Shown: in pieces, positions 56,483 to 64,000 of the stretch
Layout: every line of letters starts with the position of its first letter
How positions within the stretch are numbered: the stretch's first letter is position 1
Assembly (NCBI GenBank): GCA_019090455.1
Contig: JAHRWA010000033.1
Coordinates: 1-64,000, forward strand
Direction of reading: 5' to 3'
Origin: Pseudomonadales bacterium
GTDB lineage: Bacteria; Pseudomonadota; Gammaproteobacteria; Pseudomonadales; DC-out160
DNA length: 64,000 nt
Notes under the pieces: generated by a model
Told to the model about the DNA's origin: nothing
The model's database searches: none
What the model saw: only the letters and a program-made list of their open reading frames with translations
Position numbers and translations under genes: made by a program

Positions 56483-56632
56483 ATCGCCAGCTATTGCCTC
56501 ACCCTATCTATCACTCAAGTCATACTGTGTTCTATCTATATTACTTAAGCTTAGCTCCCTTTTCGGTTCGGGCATGACTATCTATTTTTATCCTCAAATT
56601 TCTATATTTATAAAAAAATAAGATATAAAAAA

Positions 56633-56674
56633 ACGCACCAGAATAAGGTTATATAACCTGTCATTCTAGTGCGT
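56633..56674. terminator. Two-storey hairpin with flanking T/A runs (bidirectional terminator)
   Basis: An outer stem ACGCAC-(C)-AGAAT / ATTCT-(A)-GTGCGT (56633-56645 with 56662-56674) encloses a second hairpin AGGTTATATAACCT (56646-56659). The plus strand continues ATTTTTTATT and the minus strand reads TTTTTTTATATC, so it could end transcription both ways: the Phd-type gene on the minus strand and anything reading right. Confidence 0.7.
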
Positions 56675-56733
56675 CCATTTTTTATTAATTTGAGATTTAA
56701 TTCAGGCCCTACTGCTAGCCCAACGTGGTTGAT

Positions 56734-56916
56734 TCACATTAACTGATCAACAGGTTTTGACTCGGTTTGCTGAGACTTTACCAATTGTTGATAATGCGAA
56801 TATGACATTAGAACCGCCTTTTCTCGACCCGACTTCTGGATACGAACAGGTTCCTGTTCGGCTGCATCAAGATAACGACCTAAACGATTTTTTAACTCAG
56901 TTGCTGTGATTTGCAT
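56734..56916 (-). CDS. Phd/YefM-type antitoxin-like protein, no toxin beside it
   Basis: The 60-residue product (start ATG at 56916) begins MQITATELKNRLGRYL and has the Phd/YefM pattern LDAAEQEPVRIQKSGREKAVLMSY. GGGAGGGAG upstream is a strong ribosome site, which favours this start over the ATG at 56970. The family folds as a dimeric DNA-binding antitoxin. No toxin gene of the Doc, YoeB or VapC type was found on either side, so it may be solitary or work with an unlinked toxin. Confidence 0.8.
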   Translation of the reverse strand: MQITATELKNRLGRYLDAAEQEPVRIQKSGREKAVLMSYSHYQQLVKSQQTESKPVDQLM

Positions 56917-57154
56917 AGACTCCCTCCCTTTAGCTGTAATTATCAGAATAGCTAAACTCACCATCCTCACAATGTATTTTCGAATTTATTTTCTCAATAC
57001 TTAGATTTTTTCGGCAGGGTTTTCGTTTTCTTTATTATTAGAAAATAAAACTTGAATAAGATCAGTGGCGAGGGATTTATTTTTACAATATTTCAAACGA
57101 CAATTATTATACAGAGCTGGCCTGAGACGACACAATTCAAAATACCATGACACC

Positions 57155-57634
57155 TCACAGTTGAAAACACACGTTAACAATAGCCATCACACCCATTGCA
57201 TAAACGCCTGCCAACACATCATCAATCATTATCCCGAAACCACCATGGACTTTTTTGTCTAACAACGATATTGGCCATGGCTTCCAAATATCAAAGATGC
57301 GGAACAGAACAAACCCTAGGACAATCCAAGGCCAACCCGTGGGCGCAAAGATCATCGTAATGAGATAACCCACAATCTCATCCCAAACAATGGATCCGTG
57401 ATCATGCACACCAAAATCTTTTGCTGTCCTACCACAAATATAAATTCCAGCGACAAACAAAAAACCGACCAAGACTAGATAATGGGCATGACTTAGATAA
57501 GTCATGGGAAAATAAAACAAAACTCCAATTAACGTACCAAAAGTACCAGGGGCTTTTGGTACAGCACCGCTACCAAAACCCAGAGCCAACAGATGTATTG
57601 GATTACTCCATTTAAAATGTGGTAATGATTTCAT
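57155..57634 (-). CDS. pgpA: Phosphatidylglycerophosphatase A
   Basis: Inner-membrane enzyme that converts PG-phosphate to phosphatidylglycerol. The 159-residue product has the family start GSGAVPKAPGTFGTLIGV, several membrane helices, the WDEIVGYLITMIF active-site motif and the C-terminal MIDDVLAGVYAMGVM. It follows thiL by 68 bp in the same direction, the usual thiL-pgpA order in gammaproteobacteria. Confidence 0.94.
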   Translation of the reverse strand: MKSLPHFKWSNPIHLLALGFGSGAVPKAPGTFGTLIGVLFYFPMTYLSHAHYLVLVGFLFVAGIYICGRTAKDFGVHDHGSIVWDEIVGYLITMIFAPTGWPWIVLGFVLFRIFDIWKPWPISLLDKKVHGGFGIMIDDVLAGVYAMGVMAIVNVCFQL

Positions 57635-57702
57635 GTTCTTTTAAAATCCATTTGTTATTCGCAATAACACCCAACCATCTTAGATGTACATGAATTGAGT
57701 AT

Positions 57703-58743
57703 TCAGAAATGTCTAAAGCCCAAGTGCTGCAAATCGAGCATTTCGCCATTAGCATCTATGCATCTAATAGATCCCGCCTCAGTGAACTTTCCGATTAATG
57801 TGACGGGAACACCGGCCTTACTAGCGGCTGCCGCCACTTCCTCTCTACGCTCCTCTGGCGCAGAGAAACATAGCTCATAGTCATCGCCACTAGCTAAAAC
57901 TAATTTTGCTTTTTCCAATTCGCTTAACTGACTATCTTCAAAATAAGCTCTTAACTCAGCAGATAAGGGGAGTTGTTCGAAATAGATTTCGGTCCCCAAT
58001 GAACCTTTGCAACCCAACGAACTTCTGTCACTCAACGATCCTCTGCCACAAAGATGCGACAAATCTGCCAATAATCCGTCAGAGACATCAATACAACTCG
58101 ACGCAACATTTATTAGTTCAAGTCCCAAAGAAACTCTGGGCGAAGGGCGATCTAGACGTGCTTTCAAATATTTTAGATTATCTCGATGTCGATATGATGG
58201 CGCAGAAAATTCTGGGGCACTGCCGTTCAGCAAGGTCAATCCCACCGCCGCATCACCCAAAGCCCCAGAGACAAATATTTTATCACCCTCTTTGGCTCCG
58301 TCGCGCCTTAATGCTAGAGAGCTTTCAACCACTCCCGCTATTTGAATTGTGATACTCAACGGACCTTTCGTAATATCCCCCCCGATCAGTGGCAACTCAT
58401 ATTGTTCCGCCAAGGAATACAATCCAGAACTAAAAAGCGCTAACCAATCAGCATCGACATCCGGCAGCGTTAACGCTAACGAAAACCAAATAGGTTTAGC
58501 ACCCATCGCTGCTAGATCACTTAAATTAACAGCGAGGCTTTTGTAGCCCACATCAGCGGGATTGGTATCAACAGGGAAATGCACGCCAGCGACTAAAGTG
58601 TCCATCGAAAGGGCTTGGCATTGCCCTTCTTTAAAGGGTGTTTTCACTAGCGCACAATCATCGCCAGGACCAAGAATAACCGAGTCACCCTTAAAGTCCC
58701 GTTGAAAATATTGCTTAATGATTGCAAATTCGCTTAATGGCAT
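57703..58743 (-). CDS. thiL: Thiamine-monophosphate kinase with a repeat-built insertion
   Basis: Phosphorylates thiamine monophosphate to the active cofactor ThDP. The 346-residue product contains VILGPGDDCALV, the MDTLVAGVHFP ATP/Mg region, AVNLSDLAAMGAKP, GGDITKGP and ISVSGALGDA-type loop FVSGALGDAAVG, plus a VSDGLLADLSH motif. Right after that motif is an unusual stretch made of three 18-bp tandem units (57995-58048; about RGSLSD, RSSLGC, KGSLGT) where relatives have a short loop. All catalytic motifs are intact, so function is expected. It lies between nusB and pgpA. Confidence 0.93.
   Translation of the reverse strand: MPLSEFAIIKQYFQRDFKGDSVILGPGDDCALVKTPFKEGQCQALSMDTLVAGVHFPVDTNPADVGYKSLAVNLSDLAAMGAKPIWFSLALTLPDVDADWLALFSSGLYSLAEQYELPLIGGDITKGPLSITIQIAGVVESSLALRRDGAKEGDKIFVSGALGDAAVGLTLLNGSAPEFSAPSYRHRDNLKYLKARLDRPSPRVSLGLELINVASSCIDVSDGLLADLSHLCGRGSLSDRSSLGCKGSLGTEIYFEQLPLSAELRAYFEDSQLSELEKAKLVLASGDDYELCFSAPEERREEVAAAASKAGVPVTLIGKFTEAGSIRCIDANGEMLDLQHLGFRHF
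57995..58048 (-). repeat. Three in-frame 18-bp tandem repeats inside thiL
   Basis: Units at 57995-58012, 58013-58030 and 58031-58048 follow the pattern C(C/T)CAA(T/C)GA(A/T)C(C/T)T(T/C)TG(C/T)(C/A)A. Each adds six residues of RGSLSD type to the loop after the VSDGLLADL motif. Confidence 0.9.
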
Positions 58744-58865
58744 TAATAGACAAACCGTATCGGTAAATCACCTTTATCTATCAATCGATTTAGATGTAAT
58801 AGGAAAGACTATGAGGGTGAGCCTTATTGCAGAACGCTTATGTTAATTATATATATTAACGGTTC

Positions 58866-59399
58866 TTATTTAGAAGGCTCTTGTTTGGGCGACTCTTCCT
58901 TTGACAATAGGGTCTCAGACGAACCCTTACCTTTTTGCTTAAATTCCATCACTCGTAGTTTTTGCGCCAACTTATCCAAAACACCATTCACATATTTATG
59001 ACTGTCAGTCGCGCCGAATAATTTAGCTAGCTCTATCGCTTCATTAATAACGACCTTGTATGGCACATCCACTCTTTGAGTCAGCTCATAGACGGCAATT
59101 CGAAAAACACTCAACTCAATAGGATCAAGCTCATCGACCCGCCGCTCTAAATAGGGTTCAATGTACTTATCAAGTTCACTAACATGCTTCGGAATACCGT
59201 GAAGGACATCATGAAAATATTCGATATCCGCCTTCTTCATATCAAAATCAGTTCGGAACTGTTTTTCCAACTCATTGATGGGCGTCTTCGTTATATGCCA
59301 TTGATACATAGCTTGTAGAAGAAACTTACGCGCTTTTTTTCTTGCCGCAGGTTTCCCTACATTGCTCGGTTTCGGTTTATTTATTTTTGAGTCACCCAT
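58866..59399 (-). CDS. nusB: Transcription antitermination factor NusB
   Basis: RNA-binding factor that acts with NusE at boxA, such as the rrn boxA at 117-128. The 177-residue product is helical with the family start RKKARKFLLQAMYQWHITKTPINELEKQF, the IELSVFRIAVYELTQRVDVPYKVVINEAIELAKLFGA block and SHKYVNGVLDKLAQKL. The C-terminus extends into a Lys/Ser/Glu-rich tail. It sits between ribH and thiL, the standard ribH-nusB-thiL order. Confidence 0.95.
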   Translation of the reverse strand: MGDSKINKPKPSNVGKPAARKKARKFLLQAMYQWHITKTPINELEKQFRTDFDMKKADIEYFHDVLHGIPKHVSELDKYIEPYLERRVDELDPIELSVFRIAVYELTQRVDVPYKVVINEAIELAKLFGATDSHKYVNGVLDKLAQKLRVMEFKQKGKGSSETLLSKEESPKQEPSK

Positions 59400-59414
59400 T
59401 ATCTAATCGTCTTC

Positions 59415-59885
59415 TTATATGTTCTTGAGTAGGCTTACCATTTCCATCGCGGACAATGCAGCCTCTGCCCCTTTATTTCCCGCTTTTGTACCTGATCGTT
59501 CAATCGCTTGTTCAATGGTATCAACAGTTAACACTCCGAAAGAAACAGGGATATCGCAATCAAGAGATACGGTTGCTATCCCTTTTACACATTCTCCAGC
59601 GACATATTCAAAATGAGGAGTTCCGCCACGAATGACCGCACCTAAAGCAATGATCGCATCCGGCTTTCTTTTTTGAGCAACTCGTTTTACCGCTACGGGC
59701 ATTTCAAATGCACCGGGCACTCGAATGATTTCAATATCAGATTCATCAATACCATGACGACGCATCACATCAATTGCCCCACTCAGTAAACTCTCCACAA
59801 CAAAACTATTAAAACGCGCAACGACAATCGCGTACTTGCCTTTAACGCTCTGGAAATCACCTTCGATTGTGTTTATTTGACTCAT
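59415..59885 (-). CDS. ribH: 6,7-dimethyl-8-ribityllumazine synthase
   Basis: Penultimate enzyme of riboflavin synthesis. I take the ATG at 59885 (156 residues, MSQINTIEG), preceded by AAGG; five upstream codons from a GTG are possible. Motifs include [17 protein letters not shown], the substrate loop [15 protein letters not shown], and [18 protein letters not shown] with the catalytic histidine. It lies 15 bp upstream of nusB and 41 bp after ribBA. Confidence 0.95.
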   Translation of the reverse strand: MSQINTIEGDFQSVKGKYAIVVARFNSFVVESLLSGAIDVMRRHGIDESDIEIIRVPGAFEMPVAVKRVAQKRKPDAIIALGAVIRGGTPHFEYVAGECVKGIATVSLDCDIPVSFGVLTVDTIEQAIERSGTKAGNKGAEAALSAMEMVSLLKNI

Positions 59886-59940
59886 GCTATACCTTTCCAC
59901 ACTTTAATTAAAAAACGCCACTTTAGTTTAAAAGCCAAGC

Positions 59941-61059
59941 CTAGGATTCAGATTCAATATACTCAACGATCTCTAAATCAAACCCTGACAATGCATTAAA
60001 TTTCAATCGAGAGCTCATCAGCTTCATTTTCTTGATGCCTAGCTCTCTTAATATCTGCGATCCAGTACCAATGGTCCGATAGACGCTGGTCCCATCCGTC
60101 GTGGTAGGCAATGTCTCTGTCTTGTTAGAATAAAACTGATCAACTCGCTGTAGCATCTCGTCCGAATCGAACTTCTGGCCCAACACGATCACAACACCGG
60201 CATCTTGCTCGGCAAGAAAAGCTAGCGAATTATCCAGGCTCCAACCTTGTCGGCCGTTCAACGTCGCCCCCAACAAATCTCTGAATGGGTCCGCCATGTG
60301 GACACGTACAGTAGGGGCCTCAACCTTTTTCAAATCCCCAGTAGAAACCGCTAAATGCACGCCACCATCAACAACACTTCTGAACACTTCCAATTGAAAA
60401 ACACCATGCTTCGTTTCAAGCTCATGCTTGCTAATACTCTCAACGGTTTTTTCATTTACGGTTCGATAATGTATTAGATCTGCAATCGTACCAATTTTTA
60501 AATCATGCTCTTTCGCAAATATTTCTAAATCGGGTCGCCGCGCCATGGTCCCGTCTTCATTCATAATTTCAACGATTACGGCGGCCGCTTCCATTCCAGC
60601 CAAACGTGCAAAATCACAACCCGCCTCTGTATGTCCCGCTCGATGCAACACACCACCCGGCCGCGCCATTAACGGAAAAATGTGTCCCGGCTGCACGATA
60701 TCTTCCGGCTTTGCATCTCGCTCCACTGCAGTACGCGCTGTCAATGCGCGGTCTGCTGCTGAAATCCCCGTGGTAACACCCGTTGCCGCCTCAATAGAAA
60801 GAGTGAAATTAGTGCCGTGCTGGCAACCGTTATCATCCACCATCAAAGGCAATTGGAGTTGCTCACAACGCTCCCGCGTCAATGTCAAACAGATTAGTCC
60901 ACGAGCATTGGTAGCCATAAAATTGATGTCGGAATCTCGCACTAACGAAGCCGCCATAATTAGGTCGCCTTCATTTTCTCGATCTTCATCGTCCATCAGA
61001 ATAATCATTTTCCCACGACGAATCTCGTCGATGAGTTCTTCAATACTATTTAACTCCAT
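59941..61059 (-). CDS. ribBA: 3,4-dihydroxy-2-butanone-4-phosphate synthase fused to a cyclohydrolase-II-like domain
   Basis: The N-terminal half (about 1-200) is a normal RibB with IRRGKMIILMDDEDRENEGDLI, the RAGHTEAGCDFARLAG motif and DHEFD-like KEHDLKI. The C-terminal half (about 205-372) has the GTP cyclohydrolase II fold but lacks the zinc cysteines: where RibA has a CxxC-type cluster (SECLTG, RCDC) this protein reads HMADPFRDLLGATL. It is therefore probably inactive as RibA, and the stand-alone ribA (53559) supplies that step. Length 372, typical of this hybrid type. Confidence 0.93.
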   Translation of the reverse strand: MELNSIEELIDEIRRGKMIILMDDEDRENEGDLIMAASLVRDSDINFMATNARGLICLTLTRERCEQLQLPLMVDDNGCQHGTNFTLSIEAATGVTTGISAADRALTARTAVERDAKPEDIVQPGHIFPLMARPGGVLHRAGHTEAGCDFARLAGMEAAAVIVEIMNEDGTMARRPDLEIFAKEHDLKIGTIADLIHYRTVNEKTVESISKHELETKHGVFQLEVFRSVVDGGVHLAVSTGDLKKVEAPTVRVHMADPFRDLLGATLNGRQGWSLDNSLAFLAEQDAGVVIVLGQKFDSDEMLQRVDQFYSNKTETLPTTTDGTSVYRTIGTGSQILRELGIKKMKLMSSRLKFNALSGFDLEIVEYIESES

Positions 61060-61241
61060 TGAGAGCCAACCTCTTTGTCTTTTATACTGTTAAACGGCCA
61101 CTGCATGTCTTACAACATTAGCCTCTAGATAAACAACACTCTCTAGATAAACATTGTTTTCCACAAAACCTTTTAGCACGTGTTTAAGTCTAGACTGCAT
61201 CAAATTCTGGCCATAATTTACTATTCAAACATTCGGTTTTC

Positions 61242-61901
61242 TCAAAAAAAACCATTCTTAGCTAACATTTCTTTCGTTACGCTATCACTTTTTCCGGCGG
61301 AGCCAGTTTGTCCACCCAGAATCAAACGTTCCAAATAGCGAGCAATGACATCTACTTCAACATTAACGCTAGTGCCTATTTTCCAATGATCAATAATCGT
61401 TTCCTGAGCCGTATGAGGAACAATATTTAAATGAAATATATCTTTTTCTAACCGATTGATCGTTAAGCTCACACCATCAACGCAAACCGATCCTTTCTCT
61501 GCCAAGTATTTCATTAACGATTGCGGCAACCGAACACCAACATGTACCGATCGTGCGTCGGCAAGGTACTCAACTACCTCTCCCACACCATCAACATGAC
61601 CGCTAACCATATGCCCACCCAGTCGCGTTGATAAGGTTAACGCTTTCTCTAAATTAACAAAGCTCCCCACAGCCATCTGCTGAAAAGTACTGTGGCTTAA
61701 TGTTTCTAACGATACATCTGCACTAAAACTTTTCGACTGCATTGAAATAACAGTAAGGCAGATACCATTAACCGCAATGCTATCTCCCAATTTCACATCC
61801 GCTAAGTCCAAATCCCCAGTTGCAATTTGCAGACGAATATCACCGCCTTTGACTTGCTTCGCCGAGACTTTTCCAATGGCTTCAATAATCCCAGTAAACA
61901 T
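61242..61901 (-). CDS. ribE: Riboflavin synthase, alpha subunit
   Basis: Final step: two lumazines give riboflavin. The 219-residue product shows the two repeated lumazine-binding halves, starting MFTGIIEAIGKV and again at SVHVGVRLPQSL, with the conserved LEKALTLSTRLGGHMVSGHVDGVG and SLTINRLE motifs. Two barrel halves of similar length are present, so the enzyme is complete. It lies 182 bp upstream of ribBA; that gap has a duplicated CTCTAGATAAACA motif (61123, 61141) but no FMN riboswitch. Confidence 0.95.
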   Translation of the reverse strand: MFTGIIEAIGKVSAKQVKGGDIRLQIATGDLDLADVKLGDSIAVNGICLTVISMQSKSFSADVSLETLSHSTFQQMAVGSFVNLEKALTLSTRLGGHMVSGHVDGVGEVVEYLADARSVHVGVRLPQSLMKYLAEKGSVCVDGVSLTINRLEKDIFHLNIVPHTAQETIIDHWKIGTSVNVEVDVIARYLERLILGGQTGSAGKSDSVTKEMLAKNGFF

Positions 61902-61949
61902 ATTCTATTGTTATTCGCCTATCGTATTATTAGATTAAGTAGCAATCAA

Positions 61950-63125
61950 TTAGGGTTTAACCGATTGAGAATTGAGTGCCGTCATTCGAATGTCTGGGCC
62001 AATCTGAACCACATCGTGCCACTCAAAACTTTCGACTTGAGACATAGTATCAAGCGGTAGCACCAATAATGGTCTCGCTAAATTTCCCATTAATTTTGGC
62101 GCTACGTACACCACAAACTCATCCCACAAATTATGTTGAAAAAACTGTCCTGCCAATGTGGGACCGGCCTCGACCAACACCTCATTACATTCATCTTCTG
62201 CTAGAGCCAATAACACACTTTTTAAATCGACTTTACCTTCGTCGCCAGCGCTCAGCTGCACCTCGACCCCTAGCTCTTCAAGCACCGCCTTTTTTTCTAC
62301 CAACAAGGCATTACTCAACACAGCTTCTTCATTCGCGATGATAAGGGTTCGTCCCAGCTGTTTCACTATGCTAGCAGCCACCGGCGTTCGTAATGTCGAA
62401 TCAAGAACAACCCGCTTGGGTTGGCGAACCTGGTTGAGAGTCGCTCCTTCAGCAAAATACGGCTCAGTCCAATTATCGATTCGAACCGTTAACGCGGCGT
62501 CGTCATCTATAACCGTATTGACTCCGGTAATGATTGCTGAGCTTCTGGCCCGCAGGGACTGAACATCAAGTCGCGCCTGCGGTCCCGTTATCCATTGGCT
62601 TTCGCCATTATCCATCGCAGTGCGACCGTCTAAGCTCATAGCCAGTTTGACTCTGACCCAAGGCAGCCGGTGATTCATTCGTCGTATAAAACCGGGGTTC
62701 AATTGACGAGCTTCATCTTCCAATAAACCAACAAGACACTCAATACCCGCCTGACGCAATGCTTCTATCCCTTTACCCCCAACTTGAGGATTAGGGTCTT
62801 CCATCGCAACAATCACTTTGCTAACGCCCGCGTTAATCAACGCATCCTTACAAGGAGGCGTGCGCCCATGATGACTACAAGGTTCCAAGGTGACATAAGC
62901 TGTTGCTCCTCGCACCTCACCGCGAACATTTTTTAACGCGACGATTTCGGCATGCCCTAGTCCTGCAGCCTCGTGCCAACCTTCACCAACAATCGAGCCA
63001 CTTTCATTATCAGAGCTTCTTACGATGACACAGCCCACTCGAGGATTAGGGTCTGAAGTATATTCTCCTCGTTTCGCCAATTGGATAGCGCGATTCATAT
63101 AGTGACTATCTTGAGCGGTAAACAT
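61950..63125 (-). CDS. ribD: Bifunctional riboflavin deaminase-reductase
   Basis: Two-domain enzyme of riboflavin synthesis: N-terminal zinc deaminase (RAIQLAKRGEYTSDPNPRVGCVIV, HAEIVAL, TLEPCSHHGRTPPCKDALI) and C-terminal reductase (about 150-391, with VRVKLAMSLDGRTAMDNGESQWITG). I use the ATG at 63125; a TTG one codon upstream is adjacent to the nrdR stop. It is 391 residues. It starts 3 bases after the end of nrdR, so nrdR and ribD are likely cotranslated. Confidence 0.95.
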   Translation of the reverse strand: MFTAQDSHYMNRAIQLAKRGEYTSDPNPRVGCVIVRSSDNESGSIVGEGWHEAAGLGHAEIVALKNVRGEVRGATAYVTLEPCSHHGRTPPCKDALINAGVSKVIVAMEDPNPQVGGKGIEALRQAGIECLVGLLEDEARQLNPGFIRRMNHRLPWVRVKLAMSLDGRTAMDNGESQWITGPQARLDVQSLRARSSAIITGVNTVIDDDAALTVRIDNWTEPYFAEGATLNQVRQPKRVVLDSTLRTPVAASIVKQLGRTLIIANEEAVLSNALLVEKKAVLEELGVEVQLSAGDEGKVDLKSVLLALAEDECNEVLVEAGPTLAGQFFQHNLWDEFVVYVAPKLMGNLARPLLVLPLDTMSQVESFEWHDVVQIGPDIRMTALNSQSVKP

Positions 63126-63128
63126 CAA

Positions 63129-63653
63129 TCAGTCTCGTGCCTTGGCTTTTTCTACTAGAGTCTTATCTACTACTACCTTTTCTACTACAGTCTCATCAAC
63201 CGTAGCCCGCTCCATTCGATCAATCTCGTCTCTAAATTCGCTGATATCCTGAAAGCTGCGATAGACTGATGCAAAGCGCACATAGGCAACCTCATCCAAT
63301 CCTCGCAACTGCGTCATGACCTGTTCACCAATAATTCGACTATCCACTTCACGCTCACCAGTGGATCTCAATGCATGCTTAATCCGATTCGCCGCAGCCA
63401 CCATCTGCTCAACACTCACCGGTCTCTTTTCCAGCGCTTTCGCCAAGCCATTACCCAACTTAACTTCATCAAACGGTTCACGTTTACCGTCTTGCTTTAC
63501 CACTCGCGGCATCAACAACTCCGCTGACTCATAGGTAGTAACCCGCTCACCACAAGCCTGGCATTCTCGCCGCCGTCTCACCTGATTCCCTTCTGTCACC
63601 AATCGGGAATCGATCACTTTCGTGTCTGTCGCGTTGCAATATGGGCAATGCAT
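63129..63653 (-). CDS. nrdR: Transcriptional repressor NrdR with repeated C-terminal extension
   Basis: Zinc-ribbon and ATP-cone repressor of ribonucleotide reductase genes. The 174-residue product has the zinc-ribbon [15 protein letters not shown] and [17 protein letters not shown], then the ATP-cone with [18 protein letters not shown]. The C-terminus continues beyond the usual family end (near EFRDEIDRM) with about 25 residues built from two 10-residue repeats ([20 protein letters not shown]; 30-bp period at 63146-63205). ribD follows 3 bases later. Binding targets are not in this window. Confidence 0.94.
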   Translation of the reverse strand: MHCPYCNATDTKVIDSRLVTEGNQVRRRRECQACGERVTTYESAELLMPRVVKQDGKREPFDEVKLGNGLAKALEKRPVSVEQMVAAANRIKHALRSTGEREVDSRIIGEQVMTQLRGLDEVAYVRFASVYRSFQDISEFRDEIDRMERATVDETVVEKVVVDKTLVEKAKARD

Positions 63654-63682
63654 AGCGCTTCTCTAAATAGTTTTTTGCAGTT

Positions 63683-63717
63683 AAATAAAAGCCCACTAAA
63701 TAGGTGGGCTTTTATTT
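63683..63717 (-). terminator. Terminator after glyA
   Basis: A perfect 14-bp stem AAATAAAAGCCCAC / GTGGGCTTTTATTT encloses a 7-nt loop and ends in a T-rich stretch on the minus strand. It lies 15 bp past the glyA stop. The symmetric A/T-rich arms would let it act in both directions. Confidence 0.85.
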
Positions 63718-63731
63718 AACTCTTTAGGGTG

Positions 63732-64000
63732 TTAGCGACGATAGACAGGTAGCCTCGCGCAAACTTCGGATACTTTATTTCTAGTGGAATCGATAATTGC
63801 TTCATCTGGACCATCCGCTCCAAAGCTATCCAAGATATCACACATCCAGCCGACCAGCTCTTTTACCTCAGCCTCTCCAAAACCCCGTCGCGTGACGGCA
63901 GGAGATCCGATACGAAGTCCACTGGTCACAAATGGCGATCGTGGATCATTAGGCACCGCATTTTTATTCACTGTAATATGAGCTCTGCCCAACGCAGCAT
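63732..64000 (-). CDS. glyA: Serine hydroxymethyltransferase, C-terminal part (cut at right edge)
   Basis: The visible segment is the C-terminal end of [51 protein letters not shown] with the conserved region around SGLRIG. It continues past the right edge in frame, so only the last ~89 residues are seen. It is followed by the nrdR-ribD unit, the classical glyA-nrdR-ribD order. The enzyme makes glycine and methylene-THF from serine. Confidence 0.95.
   Translation of the reverse strand, partial: AALGRAHITVNKNAVPNDPRSPFVTSGLRIGSPAVTRRGFGEAEVKELVGWMCDILDSFGADGPDEAIIDSTRNKVSEVCARLPVYRR

Noticed and set aside
60545-61093. 182-codon plus-strand ORF opposite ribBA
   Set aside because: Antisense shadow; the minus-strand ribBA reading shows clear enzyme motifs.
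61060-61241. FMN riboswitch before ribBA
   Set aside because: No RFN-like motif in either orientation; the gap contains only a duplicated CTCTAGATAAACA motif.

Overview
The window reads as chromosomal DNA of a marine-type gammaproteobacterium (Pseudomonadales/Cellvibrionales-like). The evidence is gene order and gene families: tyrS running into an rrn operon with a divergent M23 peptidase-anmK pair, erpA, argC and hemJ, a sodium-type stator pair (pomAB) next to xseB-ispA-dxs, and the glyA-nrdR-ribD-ribE-ribBA-ribH-nusB-thiL-pgpA block. This placement is inference; no 16S sequence lies inside the window.

Layout. 1-465: leader and tandem promoters of an rRNA operon leaving the left edge on the minus strand. 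0.5-13.2 kb: housekeeping genes (tyrS, M23 peptidase, anmK, erpA, bactofilin, argC, a ClC protein, hemJ, thiD, thiE, hemL). 13.3-22.3 kb: accessory surface region, with a TPR lipoprotein plus small membrane protein, then a tandemly duplicated two-gene cassette (small exported Ig-like protein with a C-terminal membrane anchor, and a BspA-like DUF285 repeat lipoprotein), ending in a membrane Ser/Thr kinase whose start overlaps the last lipoprotein gene. 22.3-27.8 kb: mrcB (PBP1b), a PfkB kinase, an NlpC/P60 lipoprotein and a polysaccharide deacetylase. 27.8-34.0 kb: a minus-strand eight-gene envelope-stress operon of the YjfI-YjfJ(PspA)-YjfK-YjfL-YgiB-YjfC kind carrying a K+ channel gene, divergent from a DUF6471 HTH-like gene. 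34-47 kb: def, an old yellow enzyme, outer-membrane beta-barrel proteins, a GlyGly-CTERM protein with DUF11 domains, a pilin-like hybrid protein and a PQQ-type sugar dehydrogenase. 47.3-50 kb: pomA-pomB with a PilZ gene downstream. 50.1-53.5 kb: xseB-ispA-dxs. 53.5-57 kb: ribA, a clan AA protease, two antitoxin-like genes without toxins, and a REC-GGDEF protein. 57.1-64 kb: pgpA, thiL, nusB, riboflavin genes, nrdR and the 3' part of glyA.

How the genes work together: riboflavin synthesis is nearly complete (ribA, ribBA, ribD, ribE, ribH); thiamine genes are split between thiD-thiE and thiL; dxs and ispA feed isoprenoids; peptidoglycan synthesis, turnover and recycling are covered by mrcB, the M23 and NlpC enzymes and anmK. 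The most unusual parts are the duplicated DUF285/kinase locus, the PspA-K+ channel operon, a 19-bp perfect inverted repeat inside a coding sequence, a ClC protein with Val at the proton-glutamate position, and a recurring pattern of 13-20-bp (up to 30-bp) local duplications in intergenic gaps and in some genes (thiL, nrdR, dxs). No insertion sequence, integrase, tRNA, CRISPR array or prophage was seen.
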